The position numbers and the translations under genes are program-made. From an uncultured Vicinamibacterales bacterium (GTDB taxonomy: Bacteria > Acidobacteriota > Vicinamibacteria > Vicinamibacterales > UBA8438), in NCBI GenBank assembly GCA_958295905.1, contig OY282382.1:6000367-6064366 (forward strand): a DNA stretch of 64,000 bases, in the 5' to 3' direction. The notes beneath the pieces are model-generated. The model ran no database searches, was not told the DNA's origin, and saw only the letters and a program-made list of their open reading frames with translations. The stretch's first letter is position 1; each line of letters opens with the position of its first letter. This document shows, in pieces, positions 55,641 to 64,000 of this stretch.

Positions 55641-56341
55641 GCCTGCTCGAGATCCGCGGCCTCGACCAGTCCTACGGGGGCAGCCGCACCCTGTGGGACG
55701 TCGACCTCGACGTGGCGGCGGGGACCCGCCTGTGCCTGATGGGGCGCAACGGCATGGGCAAAACCACCCTCCTCAAGTGCGTCATGGGGCTCATTCCGGT
55801 GCAGTCCGGCGCCATCCGGTTCGACGGGGCCGACCTGCTCGCGCAGCCGCCCGAGAGCCGGGCGCGGCTGGGCATCGGGTACGTGCCCCAGGGGCGCGAG
55901 ATCTTTCCCCAGCTCACCGTCGAGGAGAACCTGCGGATCGGCCTCGGGGCGCGGCGCGGCGGCGGCCGCGGGGGCATCCCCGGCCGCGTCTTCGAGCTGT
56001 TCCCGGTGCTGAAGCGGATGCTCCAGCGGCGCGGCGGCGACCTGTCGGGCGGCCAGCAGCAGCAGCTCGCGATCGGGCGCGCGCTGGTCCTCGAGCCGCG
56101 GCTCCTCATTCTCGACGAGCCCACCGAGGGCATCCAGCCGAACATCGTCCACGAGATCGGTGATATCATCGTCCGGCTCAACCGGGAGGCCGGGGTGACG
56201 GTGCTGCTGGTCGAACAGAAGCTGCCGTTCGCCCGCCGCGTGGCCAGCGAGTTCCACATCCTCGACAAGGGGCGCTCGGTGGCCGGCGGCCCGATCGACG
56301 ACCTGAGCGACGATGACATCCGCAGGCACCTCACGGTGTGA
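55637..56341 (+). CDS. urtE: Urea ABC transporter ATP-binding protein UrtE
   Basis: Second ATPase, 234 residues. Walker A GRNGMGKTT, the family segment YVPQGREIFPQLTVEENL, signature LSGGQQQQLAIGRAL, Walker B LLILDEPTEGIQPNIV. The Gln-rich QQQQ and the GIQPNIV stretch are typical of UrtE. It is the last gene of the transporter operon; the defence-like cassette starts 79 bp later. Confidence 0.95.
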   Translation: MSLLEIRGLDQSYGGSRTLWDVDLDVAAGTRLCLMGRNGMGKTTLLKCVMGLIPVQSGAIRFDGADLLAQPPESRARLGIGYVPQGREIFPQLTVEENLRIGLGARRGGGRGGIPGRVFELFPVLKRMLQRRGGDLSGGQQQQLAIGRALVLEPRLLILDEPTEGIQPNIVHEIGDIIVRLNREAGVTVLLVEQKLPFARRVASEFHILDKGRSVAGGPIDDLSDDDIRRHLTV

Positions 56342-56420
56342 ACCAACCGCGTTGCTGCTCCTGTTGACCGAAGCACAGTGCCAGCATGCAGCAGCGAGCG
56401 AGATGCGGAGCGACGCAACC

Positions 56421-57527
56421 ATGGACTCCGAGCAAACCAGCCGACCGCCGAACGACGAAGAGATCGAAGGCCTGGATCAAGACAGCGGGTCCTGGGGTGA
56501 CTATCCCATCGACGATCTCTTGATCCGCCACGAGCACCGGACCATGCACGACGTCACCAGACGCATCGTTCAAGGCTCCTACGTGATGGATCCGGACTTC
56601 CAGCGCGACTTCATCTGGCTGGAGAACAAGCAAAGCAAACTGATCGAATCCGTCATCATGCGTATCCCCCTGCCCGTGTTCTACATGGCGGAAGACGACA
56701 AGGGCCGGATGGTGGTGGTCGACGGGTTGCAACGCCTGTCCACATTCAGCCGGTTCATGTGCAATAAACTCAAATTGAACCTGCCGGATCGCCATGAACT
56801 GCATCGCAAGAGATTCTCGGACCTGCCATCTAAACTCCAGAATCGCGTCGAGGACTGCAATCTTATATTTTACATCATTGACGCGAAGGTCCCGGAACGA
56901 GCCCGTCTGGACATCTTCGACAGGGTGAACAGCGGCGAAGCGCTTACGCGGCAGCAAATGCGCAACAGTCTCTTCATGGGACCCGGAACGCTCTTTCTGA
57001 AGGAAGAATCGCGAACAAACATTTTTCTCGAAGCGACAGGTGGAAGCCTGAACTCGAAAAAGATGAGGGATCGGGAGTTCGTGAATCGATTCTGCGCCTT
57101 TCGACTCCTCGACCTTGATGAGTATCGTGGCGATATGGACGAGTTTCTCGCAAACTGCCTGCGTCAAATGAATGAAATGGATAAAGCCAAGCTGTCGGGG
57201 CTGTCCGCGGAATTCAGTAGGGGCCTCGTCAACAATTGCCGCTTGTTCGGCCACCACGCTTTCCGAAAGCATGAAGCGGGGCAGGCACGACGCGGGGTCC
57301 TCAATGCCTCGTTCTGGGACGTGATGTCCACCGGTCTGTCTTGTCGTAGCCAAACCAAGGTCCAAGAACGTTCCGAGCTCCTTCGCCAAGAAATCTACCG
57401 TCTCTTGGCGAACGAGGAATTCAACATCGCCATCACTTACGGTCCCAACGACGCCAAGAAAGTGAGAACGCGGTTCCGTTTGGCGCAGAGTGTCTTTCGA
57501 GAGGTTCTAGGTGCTCACACGGATTGA
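56421..57527 (+). CDS. DUF262 (ParB/Srx-like) protein of a defence-like cassette
   Basis: A 368-residue protein with the DUF262 signature: DPDFQRDFIW (57-66), IESVIMRIPLPVFYM (77-91) and DGLQRLSTF (101-109), the last being the DGQQR nucleotide-binding motif with the first Q replaced by L. DUF262 is the N-terminal domain of GmrSD-type type IV restriction enzymes; no HNH DUF1524 nuclease domain follows here. I start at ATG 56421 with GGAG upstream; ATG 56403 is an alternative. GC is visibly lower than in urt or ure genes. It overlaps the next gene by 17 bp. Confidence 0.85.
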   Translation: MDSEQTSRPPNDEEIEGLDQDSGSWGDYPIDDLLIRHEHRTMHDVTRRIVQGSYVMDPDFQRDFIWLENKQSKLIESVIMRIPLPVFYMAEDDKGRMVVVDGLQRLSTFSRFMCNKLKLNLPDRHELHRKRFSDLPSKLQNRVEDCNLIFYIIDAKVPERARLDIFDRVNSGEALTRQQMRNSLFMGPGTLFLKEESRTNIFLEATGGSLNSKKMRDREFVNRFCAFRLLDLDEYRGDMDEFLANCLRQMNEMDKAKLSGLSAEFSRGLVNNCRLFGHHAFRKHEAGQARRGVLNASFWDVMSTGLSCRSQTKVQERSELLRQEIYRLLANEEFNIAITYGPNDAKKVRTRFRLAQSVFREVLGAHTD

Positions 57528-58671
57528 TCTTCAGTACTTCAAGTGCTTCGAACGACTGAAGCTGCCCCTGCGCCCGCTGACCCTGCTGTCCGGTGCCAAT
57601 GCCTCCGGGAAGTCGTCGGTCATGCAGGCCCTCGTGCTCCTGCACCAGACGATGCGCGAACACGAGTGGTCGTCCCGCCTGATGCTCAACGGCACCACCG
57701 TCCGCCTAGGCGCCGTGGCCGATGTGGTCGACCAGGTTTATGGGCGTCGCGACTGCGGGATCGCGCTTCTGGACGACGATGCGGCCCGATTTCACTGGGA
57801 ATTCGAGGGTGAGCGCGATGAGATGTCCATGGCGGTGCGCAGGGCTGCCGGGGAGACGGACGCCGGCGACGGCTGGGACGTCGACGGGTCCGGGCCCCTT
57901 CACTACCTGCTGCCGACGCCGTCGAGCGGTCAGTCCCTGACCGGCCGTCTGCGGGGGCTCACCTACCTGACGGCCGAGAGACTGGGGCCGCGGGAGCTCT
58001 ACGTATTCGACGATCCTCAGCTTACGCCGGTCGTCGGCCCGCGGGGAGAATACGCCGTGAGCGTTCTTCACTCCGGCCGCGACGTCCACGTGCTGGACAC
58101 GTTGGAGATCGACAGCGTTCCGCCCACGCGGTTCCGGCAGGTGGAAGCTCGGATGGCACGGTTCTTTCCGGGTTGCGTGTTGACCGTCGAGCAGGTGCCG
58201 CGGGCCAACGCGGCGACGCTGGGGATTCGTATATCCGCCGGTACGGATTTTCACCGGCCCGTTCATAGCGGATTTGGACTGACACAGGTTCTGCCCGTCG
58301 TCGTAGCGGCCCTGTCGGCGAACAGAAACGACCTGCTGCTGATTGAAAATCCCGAAGTGCACCTGCATCCCGCGGGGCAGGCGGCGATGGGAGAATTCCT
58401 GAGCGAAGTCGCGTCAGCGGGCGTGCAGGTCGTGCTGGAGACGCACAGCGATCACGTATTGAACGGCATACGGCGGGCCGTCAAGAACCGCATGCTGGCC
58501 GGTGGTGATGTCGCTCTGCATTTTTTTCGGCCGCGGCTTGAAGACCGCGCCCACGGCGGACCGCAAGTAGAGAGCCCGATCCTGGACGCCGACGGCAACA
58601 TCGACAGTTGGCCGGACGGGTTCTTCGATCAGTTCGACAGGGACATGAACTACTTCGCGGGCTGGAGTTGA
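57511..58671 (+). CDS. DUF3696-type AAA (SMC-like) ATPase of the cassette
   Basis: A 386-residue ATPase of the OLD/RecF-like group. The start RIDLQYFKCFERLKLPLRPLTLLSG leads into Walker A GANASGKSS (28-36). The ABC-like signature region is HSGFGLTQVLPVVVAAL, Walker B LLLIENPEVHLHP (about 275-287), and the switch is VVLETHSDHVLNGIR. The C-terminal DUF3696-like segment contains DADGNIDSWPDGFFDQ. GTG 57511 follows GAGAGG and lies within the preceding gene. No nuclease (Toprim) domain is present. Presumably it works with the DUF262 partner. Confidence 0.88.
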   Translation: MLTRIDLQYFKCFERLKLPLRPLTLLSGANASGKSSVMQALVLLHQTMREHEWSSRLMLNGTTVRLGAVADVVDQVYGRRDCGIALLDDDAARFHWEFEGERDEMSMAVRRAAGETDAGDGWDVDGSGPLHYLLPTPSSGQSLTGRLRGLTYLTAERLGPRELYVFDDPQLTPVVGPRGEYAVSVLHSGRDVHVLDTLEIDSVPPTRFRQVEARMARFFPGCVLTVEQVPRANAATLGIRISAGTDFHRPVHSGFGLTQVLPVVVAALSANRNDLLLIENPEVHLHPAGQAAMGEFLSEVASAGVQVVLETHSDHVLNGIRRAVKNRMLAGGDVALHFFRPRLEDRAHGGPQVESPILDADGNIDSWPDGFFDQFDRDMNYFAGWS

Positions 58672-58673
58672 TA

Positions 58674-59636
58674 TTGGAAATCCTGGTCAATGACCTGTCG
58701 ATCCACGAGCAGTTCCACGACATGGCGACCTTTCGCGATGCGCTTGCGCGGCTGATGGCGATGCGTCCCGCCGCCCGGCGCTTTGGACGTGAGGTGGGTT
58801 GCCATCGCGCGCTCCTGGCGGCCAGCCCGATGCCGGGCGTGTCGATGCGGCAGGCGATTGGGCGTCTCCCCGTCGAAAGCGAGCGGCGCGCGGCGATGGG
58901 CTGGCTGACGCGCTTCGGACCGTTCTGGGACGATCTCCGCCGGCACGGCACCGCGGACTGGCTGGAATGCCGAGACGAGATCGTCACGGACAGCGCCGTC
59001 GGGGAAGCCGCGTTTCGAACGGTGCATCGTGCGGACTGCGGGCTGGTCAGCGTCACGCCGTCCGATTGGGACTACTCCCCCGTCGACGTGACTTGGCGTC
59101 GAGAGGCCGAGGATGCGGATGACCGCAGTACAGCACTCCAGAACTGGCGCAGCGTCCCGGCCCTGGAAGATGGGCTGCGGGACATGGCGCCGCCGATCCG
59201 ATCCTGGGACGACTTGCGAGAGGCTTCGGCAATCCGGTTCGAGAGCCTGACCTGCGCCGGAGACTGCTTCGATCCGCTCTCCGGGGTCCCGTTCGCCAGG
59301 AGCGTAGCGGACCGATTCCTCGTGCTGCTCGGTATCTTGGACCGAATCGCGCGCGCGTTCGACGCGACCGGGGCGCGCACGATCGAGGGACAACGGATCT
59401 ACCAGGACTACTTTACCGGCGACAACGCACTGTTCTCGGACTCGTCGGACGACGAAAAGCGCCGTTTCCAAGAGGCACTGACGTTCCCTCATCCGGACGA
59501 GCCCGGGAACTCTCTGTTCTGCACGTGGCACGGCAAGGTGCGGCGCCTGACGCTCCGCCTCCACTTCTCCTGGCCCGTCGAATCGGGCAAACCGGTCTAC
59601 GTCGTGTACGCCGGCCCGAAGCTCACGAGGCGATGA
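58674..59636 (+). CDS. Third, uncharacterised protein of the cassette
   Basis: A 320-residue protein with no domain I can name. It starts MEILVNDLSIHEQFHDMATF (TTG 58674, with GGAG at the right distance; TTG 58668 overlaps the ATPase stop). The following RLMAMRPAARRFGREVGCHRALL stretch and a later DCFDPLSGVPFARSVADRFLVLL look conserved in kind with proteins I have seen next to DUF262/DUF3696 pairs, from memory. A C-terminal SLFCTWHGKVRRLTLRLHFSWPV could be a nucleic-acid-binding beta sheet. Its stop codon lies in the first unit of a 98-bp tandem duplication. Confidence 0.8.
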   Translation: MEILVNDLSIHEQFHDMATFRDALARLMAMRPAARRFGREVGCHRALLAASPMPGVSMRQAIGRLPVESERRAAMGWLTRFGPFWDDLRRHGTADWLECRDEIVTDSAVGEAAFRTVHRADCGLVSVTPSDWDYSPVDVTWRREAEDADDRSTALQNWRSVPALEDGLRDMAPPIRSWDDLREASAIRFESLTCAGDCFDPLSGVPFARSVADRFLVLLGILDRIARAFDATGARTIEGQRIYQDYFTGDNALFSDSSDDEKRRFQEALTFPHPDEPGNSLFCTWHGKVRRLTLRLHFSWPVESGKPVYVVYAGPKLTRR

Positions 59637-59821
59637 AGCGATGGCGGCGAGCGCGAACGAGCCCCGCATCGTCCACGAGATCGGCGATGACGTCGTCCGG
59701 CTCGACCCACCGCCGCCGGCGCCCGAGGCGATGAAGCGATGGCGGCGAGCGCGAACGAGCCCCGCATCGTCCACGAGATCGGCGATGACGTCGTCCGGCT
59801 CGACCCACCGCCGCCGGCGCC
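59626..59821 (+). repeat. 98-bp tandem duplication at the start of ureD
   Basis: Two identical-looking units, 59626-59723 and 59724-59821. Each contains the last codons and stop of the cassette's third gene (CGAGGCGATGA) followed by the first codons of ureD (MAASANEPRIVHEIGDD). Because 98 is not a multiple of three, translation from the first ATG (59641) leaves the ureD frame. Confidence 0.93.
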
Positions 59822-60638
59822 CGAGACGGCGCCGCGCCCCGGCCGCGGGCGGGTGGCGGTCGAGCGGGTCGGCGGGCGGAGCGTCGTGCGCCGGGCGTAC
59901 GCGACGAGCCCCCTGCGCCTGCTGACGCCGAAGAACCACGGGCACGCGGCCTGGGTCTACACGTCGAGCCACGGCGGCGGGCTCGTCGACGGCGACGACG
60001 TCGCGCTGCGGGCGTCGGTCGGGGCCGGGGCCGCCGCGTTCCTGTCGACGCAGTCCGCCACCAAGGTCTACCGGTCGCCCCGCGGGACCCGGACCGCGCT
60101 CGACGCCGACGTCGGCGAGAACGCCCTGCTCGTCGCCGCCCCCGACGCCGTGGTGTGCTTCGCGGGGTCCCGCTACCGGCAGACGCAGCGCATCGCCCTC
60201 GCCGCCGGCGGGCGGCTCGTCCTCGTCGACCGGGTCACCTCGGGCCGCCGGGAGTCGGGCGAGCGCTGGCTCTTCGACGAGTACGTCAGCCGCACCTCCG
60301 TCCATCTCGGCGGCCGCCTCGTGGTGCGCGACGCGGTGGCGATGCGCGCGGCCGACGGCGGGCTGGCCGCCCGCTTCGGCCGCTACGACGTGCTGGCGGT
60401 GGCGATGGTGCTGGGCCGCGGCCTCGAGGACGAGACCGCGCGCATCGACGCGCGGGTCCGGGCCGAGCCGGTCCGGCGCGGGGCCGACCGGCTCGTCGCG
60501 GCCGCGCCGGTGGGCGACGCCGGGTGTATCCTGCGCATCGCCGGCCGCACCGTGGAAGACGTGGACGACACGCTTGGGGACCTGCTCGGTTTCGTGCCCG
60601 GGCTCCTCGGCGACAGCCCGTGGGCGCGGAAATGGTGA
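59739..60638 (+). CDS. ureD: Urease accessory protein UreD
   Basis: Scaffold for nickel insertion into urease together with UreF and UreG. The 299 residues show the family segments LRLLTPKNHGHAAWVY, GGGLVDGDDVALRASV, FLSTQSATKVYRS and ALLVAAPDAVVCFAGSRYRQTQ. The real start is the ATG in the second unit of a 98-bp duplication; an identical 5' end upstream (59641) is out of frame. Its last codons and stop are repeated three more times downstream with a 71-bp period. Confidence 0.92.
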   Translation: MAASANEPRIVHEIGDDVVRLDPPPPAPETAPRPGRGRVAVERVGGRSVVRRAYATSPLRLLTPKNHGHAAWVYTSSHGGGLVDGDDVALRASVGAGAAAFLSTQSATKVYRSPRGTRTALDADVGENALLVAAPDAVVCFAGSRYRQTQRIALAAGGRLVLVDRVTSGRRESGERWLFDEYVSRTSVHLGGRLVVRDAVAMRAADGGLAARFGRYDVLAVAMVLGRGLEDETARIDARVRAEPVRRGADRLVAAAPVGDAGCILRIAGRTVEDVDDTLGDLLGFVPGLLGDSPWARKW

Positions 60639-60855
60639 ACCACGTGCCGCCGGCGACGCCTCGGGCCGGCAGAACCGGGGCGGCCGGCAGGCGTGGGCCG
60701 GAATGGTGAACGACTGCCGCCGGCGACGCTTCGGCCGGCAGAACGGGACGACCGACAGCCCGTGGGCGCGGATAGGGTGAACCACATGCCTCCGCCGCCG
60801 CTTCGGCCGGCAGAACCGGGGCGGCCGGCAGGCGTGGGCGCGAAAGGGTGACGAC
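60611..60855 (+). repeat. 71-bp tandem array between ureD and ureAB
   Basis: Four units with TGA at 60636, 60707, 60778 and 60849 (exact 71-bp steps). The first unit is the end of ureD; the last delivers the bases before the ureAB ATG. Shared core: GGCGTGGG.CGGAAAGGGTGA and GGCCGGCAGAACCGGGGCGG. No ribosome-binding site better than AAAGGGTGA is seen before ureAB. Confidence 0.92.
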
Positions 60856-61587
60856 ATGCATCTGACACCCCGCGAGGTCGACAAGCTGGTGCTGCACCAA
60901 GCCGGGTTCCTCGCCCAGAAGCGCCTGGCCCGTGGGGTCAGGCTGAACTACGTCGAGGCGGTCGCGCTGATCGCGACGCAACTGCTGGAGTTCATCCGGG
61001 ACGGCCGGTCGGTGGCCGACCTCATGGATCTGGGACGCCGCTTCCTCGGCACGCGGGACGTCCTCGACGGCATTCCGGAGATGGTGGACGAGGTGCAGGT
61101 CGAGGGGACGTTCCCCGACGGCACGAAGCTCGTGACCGTCCACCGCCCCATCGTCGCCGAGCGCGGAGACCACGCCCTCGCCCTCTACGGCAGCTTCCTC
61201 GCGCCGCAGGCGCCGGAGGCGGCGGTCGGGCGGCCGGCCGCAGCCCTGGCCGGCGCCCCCGGCGAGGTCCTGCCCGAGGCCGGCGGGATCACCCTGAACG
61301 ACGGCCGCGACGCGGTGAAGGTGACCGTCGCGAACACCGGCGACCGGCCCATCCAGGTCGGCAGCCACTACCACTTCTTCGAGACCAACCGCGCGCTGAG
61401 GTTCGACCGCCGGACCGGCTACGGGCACCGCCTCGACATTCCCGCCGGCGCCGCGGTCCGGTTCGAGCCGGGCGAGAGCAAGACGGTGAACCTGGTGCCC
61501 ATCGCCGGCGCCCGCGTCGTCCGCGGGGGGAACGCGTGGGCGGACGGCCCCGTCGACGAGACCCGCGACCTCGAGAACCGGGAGTAG
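60856..61587 (+). CDS. ureA: Urease, fused gamma and beta subunits
   Basis: A 243-residue fusion of UreA (residues 1 to about 100: [36 protein letters not shown]) and UreB (about 130-243: [45 protein letters not shown]), joined by an Ala/Gly/Pro linker. A gamma-beta fusion is known from Helicobacter and some other bacteria. AAAGGGTGACG precedes ATG 60856. ureC follows after 3 bp. Confidence 0.94.
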   Translation: MHLTPREVDKLVLHQAGFLAQKRLARGVRLNYVEAVALIATQLLEFIRDGRSVADLMDLGRRFLGTRDVLDGIPEMVDEVQVEGTFPDGTKLVTVHRPIVAERGDHALALYGSFLAPQAPEAAVGRPAAALAGAPGEVLPEAGGITLNDGRDAVKVTVANTGDRPIQVGSHYHFFETNRALRFDRRTGYGHRLDIPAGAAVRFEPGESKTVNLVPIAGARVVRGGNAWADGPVDETRDLENRE

Positions 61588-61590
61588 CCC

Positions 61591-63306
61591 ATGCCGCACC
61601 GCATCGACCGGCGTCATTACGCGGACCTCTACGGCCCCACCACCGGCGACCGGCTGCGCCTGGGGGACACCGGCCTCGTGGCCGAGGTCGAGGAGGACGC
61701 GACCGTCTACGGCGACGAATGCAAGTTCGGGGGCGGGAAGGTCCTGCGCGACGGCATGGGGCAGGCGGCGGGGGTGTCGGACGAGCGCGCCCTCGACTGC
61801 GTGATCACCAACGCCCTGATCGTCGACTGGACCGGCATCCGGAAGGCGGACGTCGGCATCAAGAACGGGCGCATCGCGGGCATCGGCAAGGCCGGCAACC
61901 CCGACGTCATGGCCGGGGTGGGCGACGATCTCGTGGTGGGGGTGACGACCGAGGCCATCGCCGGCGAGGGGCTGATCCTGACCGCAGGGGCCATCGACGC
62001 CCACGTGCACTTCATCTCGCCCCAGCAGGTCTACGAGGCGGTCGCGAGCGGGGTGACCACGTTCATCGGCGGCGGGACGGGGCCGGCCACCGGCACCAAG
62101 GCGACGACGTGCACGCCGGGCAGCCGGCACATCCAGCTCATGCTGCAGGCGAACGACCCCCTGCCGATGAACTTCGGCTTTCTCGGCAAGGGCAACACGT
62201 CGATGCCGGCGGGGCTGGAGGAGCAGATCCGGAGCGGCGCGGTGGGGCTGAAGCTGCACGAGGACTGGGGCTCGACGCCGGCCGCCATCGACTGCTGCCT
62301 GACCGAGGCGGACCGCTTCGACGTCCAGGTCGCGATTCACACCGACACCCTGAACGAGTCGGGGTTCGTGGACGTCTCGATGGCCGCGTTCAAGGGCCGG
62401 ACCATCCACACCTACCACACCGAGGGGGCGGGCGGGGGGCACGCGCCGGACATCATCCGCGTCTGCGGCGAGCCGAACGTGCTGCCGAGCTCGACCAACC
62501 CGACGCGGCCCTACACCGTCAACACCCTCGACGAGCATCTCGACATGCTGATGGTGTGCCACCACCTCGACAAGAACGCCCCCGAGGACGTCGCCTTCGC
62601 GGAGAGCCGCATCCGCGGGCGGACCATCGCGGCCGAGGACGTGCTGCACGACCTCGGGGCCATCAGCATCATGGCGAGCGACAGCCAGGCGATGGGACGG
62701 GTGGGCGAGGTCGTCACCCGCACGTGGCAGACCGCCGACAAGATGCGGAACGAGCGCGGCCGGCTCGACGCCGAGCAGGGCGACAACGACAACCTGCGCA
62801 TCCGGCGCTACGTCGCGAAGTACACCGTGAACCCCGCGATCGCCCACGGCATCGCCCACGACGTGGGCTCGGTCGAGGTCGGCAAGCTCGCCGACCTCGT
62901 GCTGTGGAAGCCCGCGTTCTTCGGCGCCAGGCCCGAGCTGGTCATCAAGGGCGGGTTCATCGCGTGGTCGCAGATGGGCGACGCCAACGCCTCGATCCCG
63001 ACCCCGCAGCCCCAGCTCATGCGCCCGATGTTCGGGGCCTTCGGGCGGGCCACGGGGGCGACGTCGCTGGCGTTCGTCTCCGCGTTGTCGCTCGATACGG
63101 GGACGGCGGAGAGCTACGGGCTCGCCAGCGGGCTGTCGGCGGTGCGCGGCTGCCGCACCATCGGCAAGCGGGACATGAAGCTGAACGACGCGCTGCCCCG
63201 CATCGAGGTCGACCCCGAGACCTACGTCGTCAAGGCCGACGGCGAGGTCCTGACGGCCGAGGCGGCCCCGGTGCTGCCGCTCGCCCAGCGGTACTGCCTG
63301 TTCTAG
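61591..63306 (+). CDS. ureC: Urease alpha (catalytic) subunit
   Basis: Nickel amidohydrolase splitting urea to ammonia and carbamate. The 571 residues are of normal length. Metal ligands and catalytic residues are in place: HVH in [10 protein letters not shown] near 136, the carbamylated lysine in GLKLHEDWG near 220, H in [25 protein letters not shown] near 273-286, the flap cysteine and histidine in MVCHHLD near 322, and aspartate in [10 protein letters not shown] near 363. Its TAG stop coincides with the start of the first 146-bp repeat unit downstream. Confidence 0.97.
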   Translation: MPHRIDRRHYADLYGPTTGDRLRLGDTGLVAEVEEDATVYGDECKFGGGKVLRDGMGQAAGVSDERALDCVITNALIVDWTGIRKADVGIKNGRIAGIGKAGNPDVMAGVGDDLVVGVTTEAIAGEGLILTAGAIDAHVHFISPQQVYEAVASGVTTFIGGGTGPATGTKATTCTPGSRHIQLMLQANDPLPMNFGFLGKGNTSMPAGLEEQIRSGAVGLKLHEDWGSTPAAIDCCLTEADRFDVQVAIHTDTLNESGFVDVSMAAFKGRTIHTYHTEGAGGGHAPDIIRVCGEPNVLPSSTNPTRPYTVNTLDEHLDMLMVCHHLDKNAPEDVAFAESRIRGRTIAAEDVLHDLGAISIMASDSQAMGRVGEVVTRTWQTADKMRNERGRLDAEQGDNDNLRIRRYVAKYTVNPAIAHGIAHDVGSVEVGKLADLVLWKPAFFGARPELVIKGGFIAWSQMGDANASIPTPQPQLMRPMFGAFGRATGATSLAFVSALSLDTGTAESYGLASGLSAVRGCRTIGKRDMKLNDALPRIEVDPETYVVKADGEVLTAEAAPVLPLAQRYCLF

Positions 63307-63589
63307 ACTCCTTGAGCGGCCGGGGGTCTTTGCCGTCGAGTCAAGTTCAGGTCTGATCGTTTCGCCGCTGCCACGTCCCCGACCGCAATCGGGCGCGCGG
63401 CGTATCGCGCTCGACCTGCATGTCTCGTCGGTCTGAGGCGAAATCTCGTTAGACTCCTGGAGCGCCCGGGATCTCTTGCCGTCGAGTCAAGTTCAGGTTC
63501 TGATCGTTTCGCCGTCGCCACGTCCCCGACCGCCATGGGGGCCGGCCCCCCGCGGGCCGACATTTTGAGGCTCGCCACCGGGTTCCACC
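63304..63589 (-). repeat. 146-bp tandem repeat, degenerate relatives of the small-ORF repeat
   Basis: Two units start TAGACTCC..GAGCG at 63304 and 63450. Read on the minus strand each contains GCGAAACGATCAGA, CTTGACTCGACGGCAA and .CTC.AGGAGTCTA. These match the 5' half of the small ORF at 9632 (AAACGATCAAAA, CTTGACTCAACTG, AAGGACTCCAG), with frames disrupted. The CGCCTCAGACCGACGAG leader block is present at about 63420. The first unit begins on the ureC stop codon. No other gene lies between ureC and ureF. Confidence 0.75.
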
Positions 63590-64000
63590 ATGTCTGACTG
63601 GCTCGCTTGGCAGGTCGTGGACTCGGCGTTCCCGGTCGGGACGTTCGCGCACTCGTGGGGCCTCGAAGCGGCGTGGCAGGCCGGCCACGTGGACGGCGAC
63701 GCCGCGTTGCGGCGCTTCCTGACGGAGTCGATCCAGCAGACGGGATGGGGCGCGCTGCCCCTCGTCAACGCCGCCTGGCACCGGCCCAATCGGCTCGAGG
63801 AGCTGGACGCGCTGAACGAGGCGTTCCTCACCAATGCCGTCGCCAACCGGGCCAGCCGGGTCCAGGGACGCACCCTCGCGGCCACCGCGGCCCGGGTCTG
63901 GCCCTCGCCCGCGACGGCCGCCCTCGAAGCCCGGGTCCGGGGGGGATGGGCGCACGTGGCGCCGGTCTCCGGGATCGTCTTCCGGACGATCGGGCTGTCG
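63590..64000 (+). CDS. ureF: Urease accessory protein UreF (5' part, runs off the window)
   Basis: The first 137 codons are open to the window edge. UreF features: WLAWQVVDSAFPVGTFAHSWGLEAAWQAGHV at the start, and ALNEAFLTNAVANRASRVQGRTL further on. UreF works with UreD and UreG as the nickel-delivery complex. The usual ureE is not present upstream. ATG 63590 has only a weak purine stretch in front. Confidence 0.9.
   Translation, partial: MSDWLAWQVVDSAFPVGTFAHSWGLEAAWQAGHVDGDAALRRFLTESIQQTGWGALPLVNAAWHRPNRLEELDALNEAFLTNAVANRASRVQGRTLAATAARVWPSPATAALEARVRGGWAHVAPVSGIVFRTIGLS

Noticed and set aside
59641-59925. A separate small gene from the first ureD start
   Set aside because: It is the out-of-frame result of a 98-bp duplication; after 28 codons it has no coding character.

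Overview
This is a gene-dense, very GC-rich window, apparently chromosomal, from a Gram-negative-type bacterium. It has an outer-membrane porin, many signal peptides and a lipoprotein. Several features point to Acidobacteriota, perhaps Vicinamibacteria: an ADOP-type MacB/FtsX permease, paired M16 peptidases, a secreted cytochrome c with a copper-protein-like region, a sulfatase and a PQQ-type sugar dehydrogenase. That assignment is an inference from gene style. There is no rRNA, no prophage and no recognisable transposase.

Layout. 0.4-5.1 kb: pyruvate dehydrogenase E1 (aceE) and E2. 5.7-8.0 kb: osmolyte ABC transporter (ATPase, then a permease-binding protein fusion). 8.2-16.4 kb: a broken metallo-beta-lactamase-fold gene, DUF2911 protein, a 65-aa small ORF, ADOP permease, alpha/beta hydrolase, Uma2 remnant, TerB-like protein and AI-2E-type permease. 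16.5-18.9 kb: egtD and egtB (ergothioneine). 19.4-26.3 kb: tRNA-Leu, tig, clpP, clpX, lon and engB. 26.5-32.1 kb: minus-strand run of an M4 metallopeptidase, a SNF2 helicase and a SWIM protein. 32.4-39.3 kb: M16 peptidase pair, NicO-like permease, orphan antitoxin-like gene and the cytochrome c operon. 39.5-48.8 kb: cupin, fbiC (F420 precursor), a small membrane-anchored protein, Uma2, sulfatase and sugar dehydrogenase.

49.2-64 kb is one nitrogen-acquisition block. A well-formed sigma-54 promoter precedes a porin, followed by urtABCDE (urea ABC transporter), ureD, a fused ureAB, ureC and the start of ureF. Urea is imported and hydrolysed. A three-gene, defence-like cassette (DUF262 protein, DUF3696-type ATPase, unknown protein) sits between urtE and ureD.

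The most unusual aspect is repetitive DNA at gene borders. (1) A REP-like hairpin starts exactly on TAG stop codons of several genes; in inverted pairs it forms REPIN-like elements. (2) Many intergenic regions hold a pair of direct repeats (about 30-38 bp) around one unrelated spacer (about 36-44 bp), with start-to-start distance 71-76 bp. Each locus has its own repeat sequence, which is CRISPR-like geometry without an array. (3) Tandem duplications (71, 98, 146, 170 bp) copy the ends of ureD, urtA and the osmolyte ATPase gene. (4) Several dispersed 130-250 bp intergenic repeat families, one carrying the small ORF, recur in both orientations.
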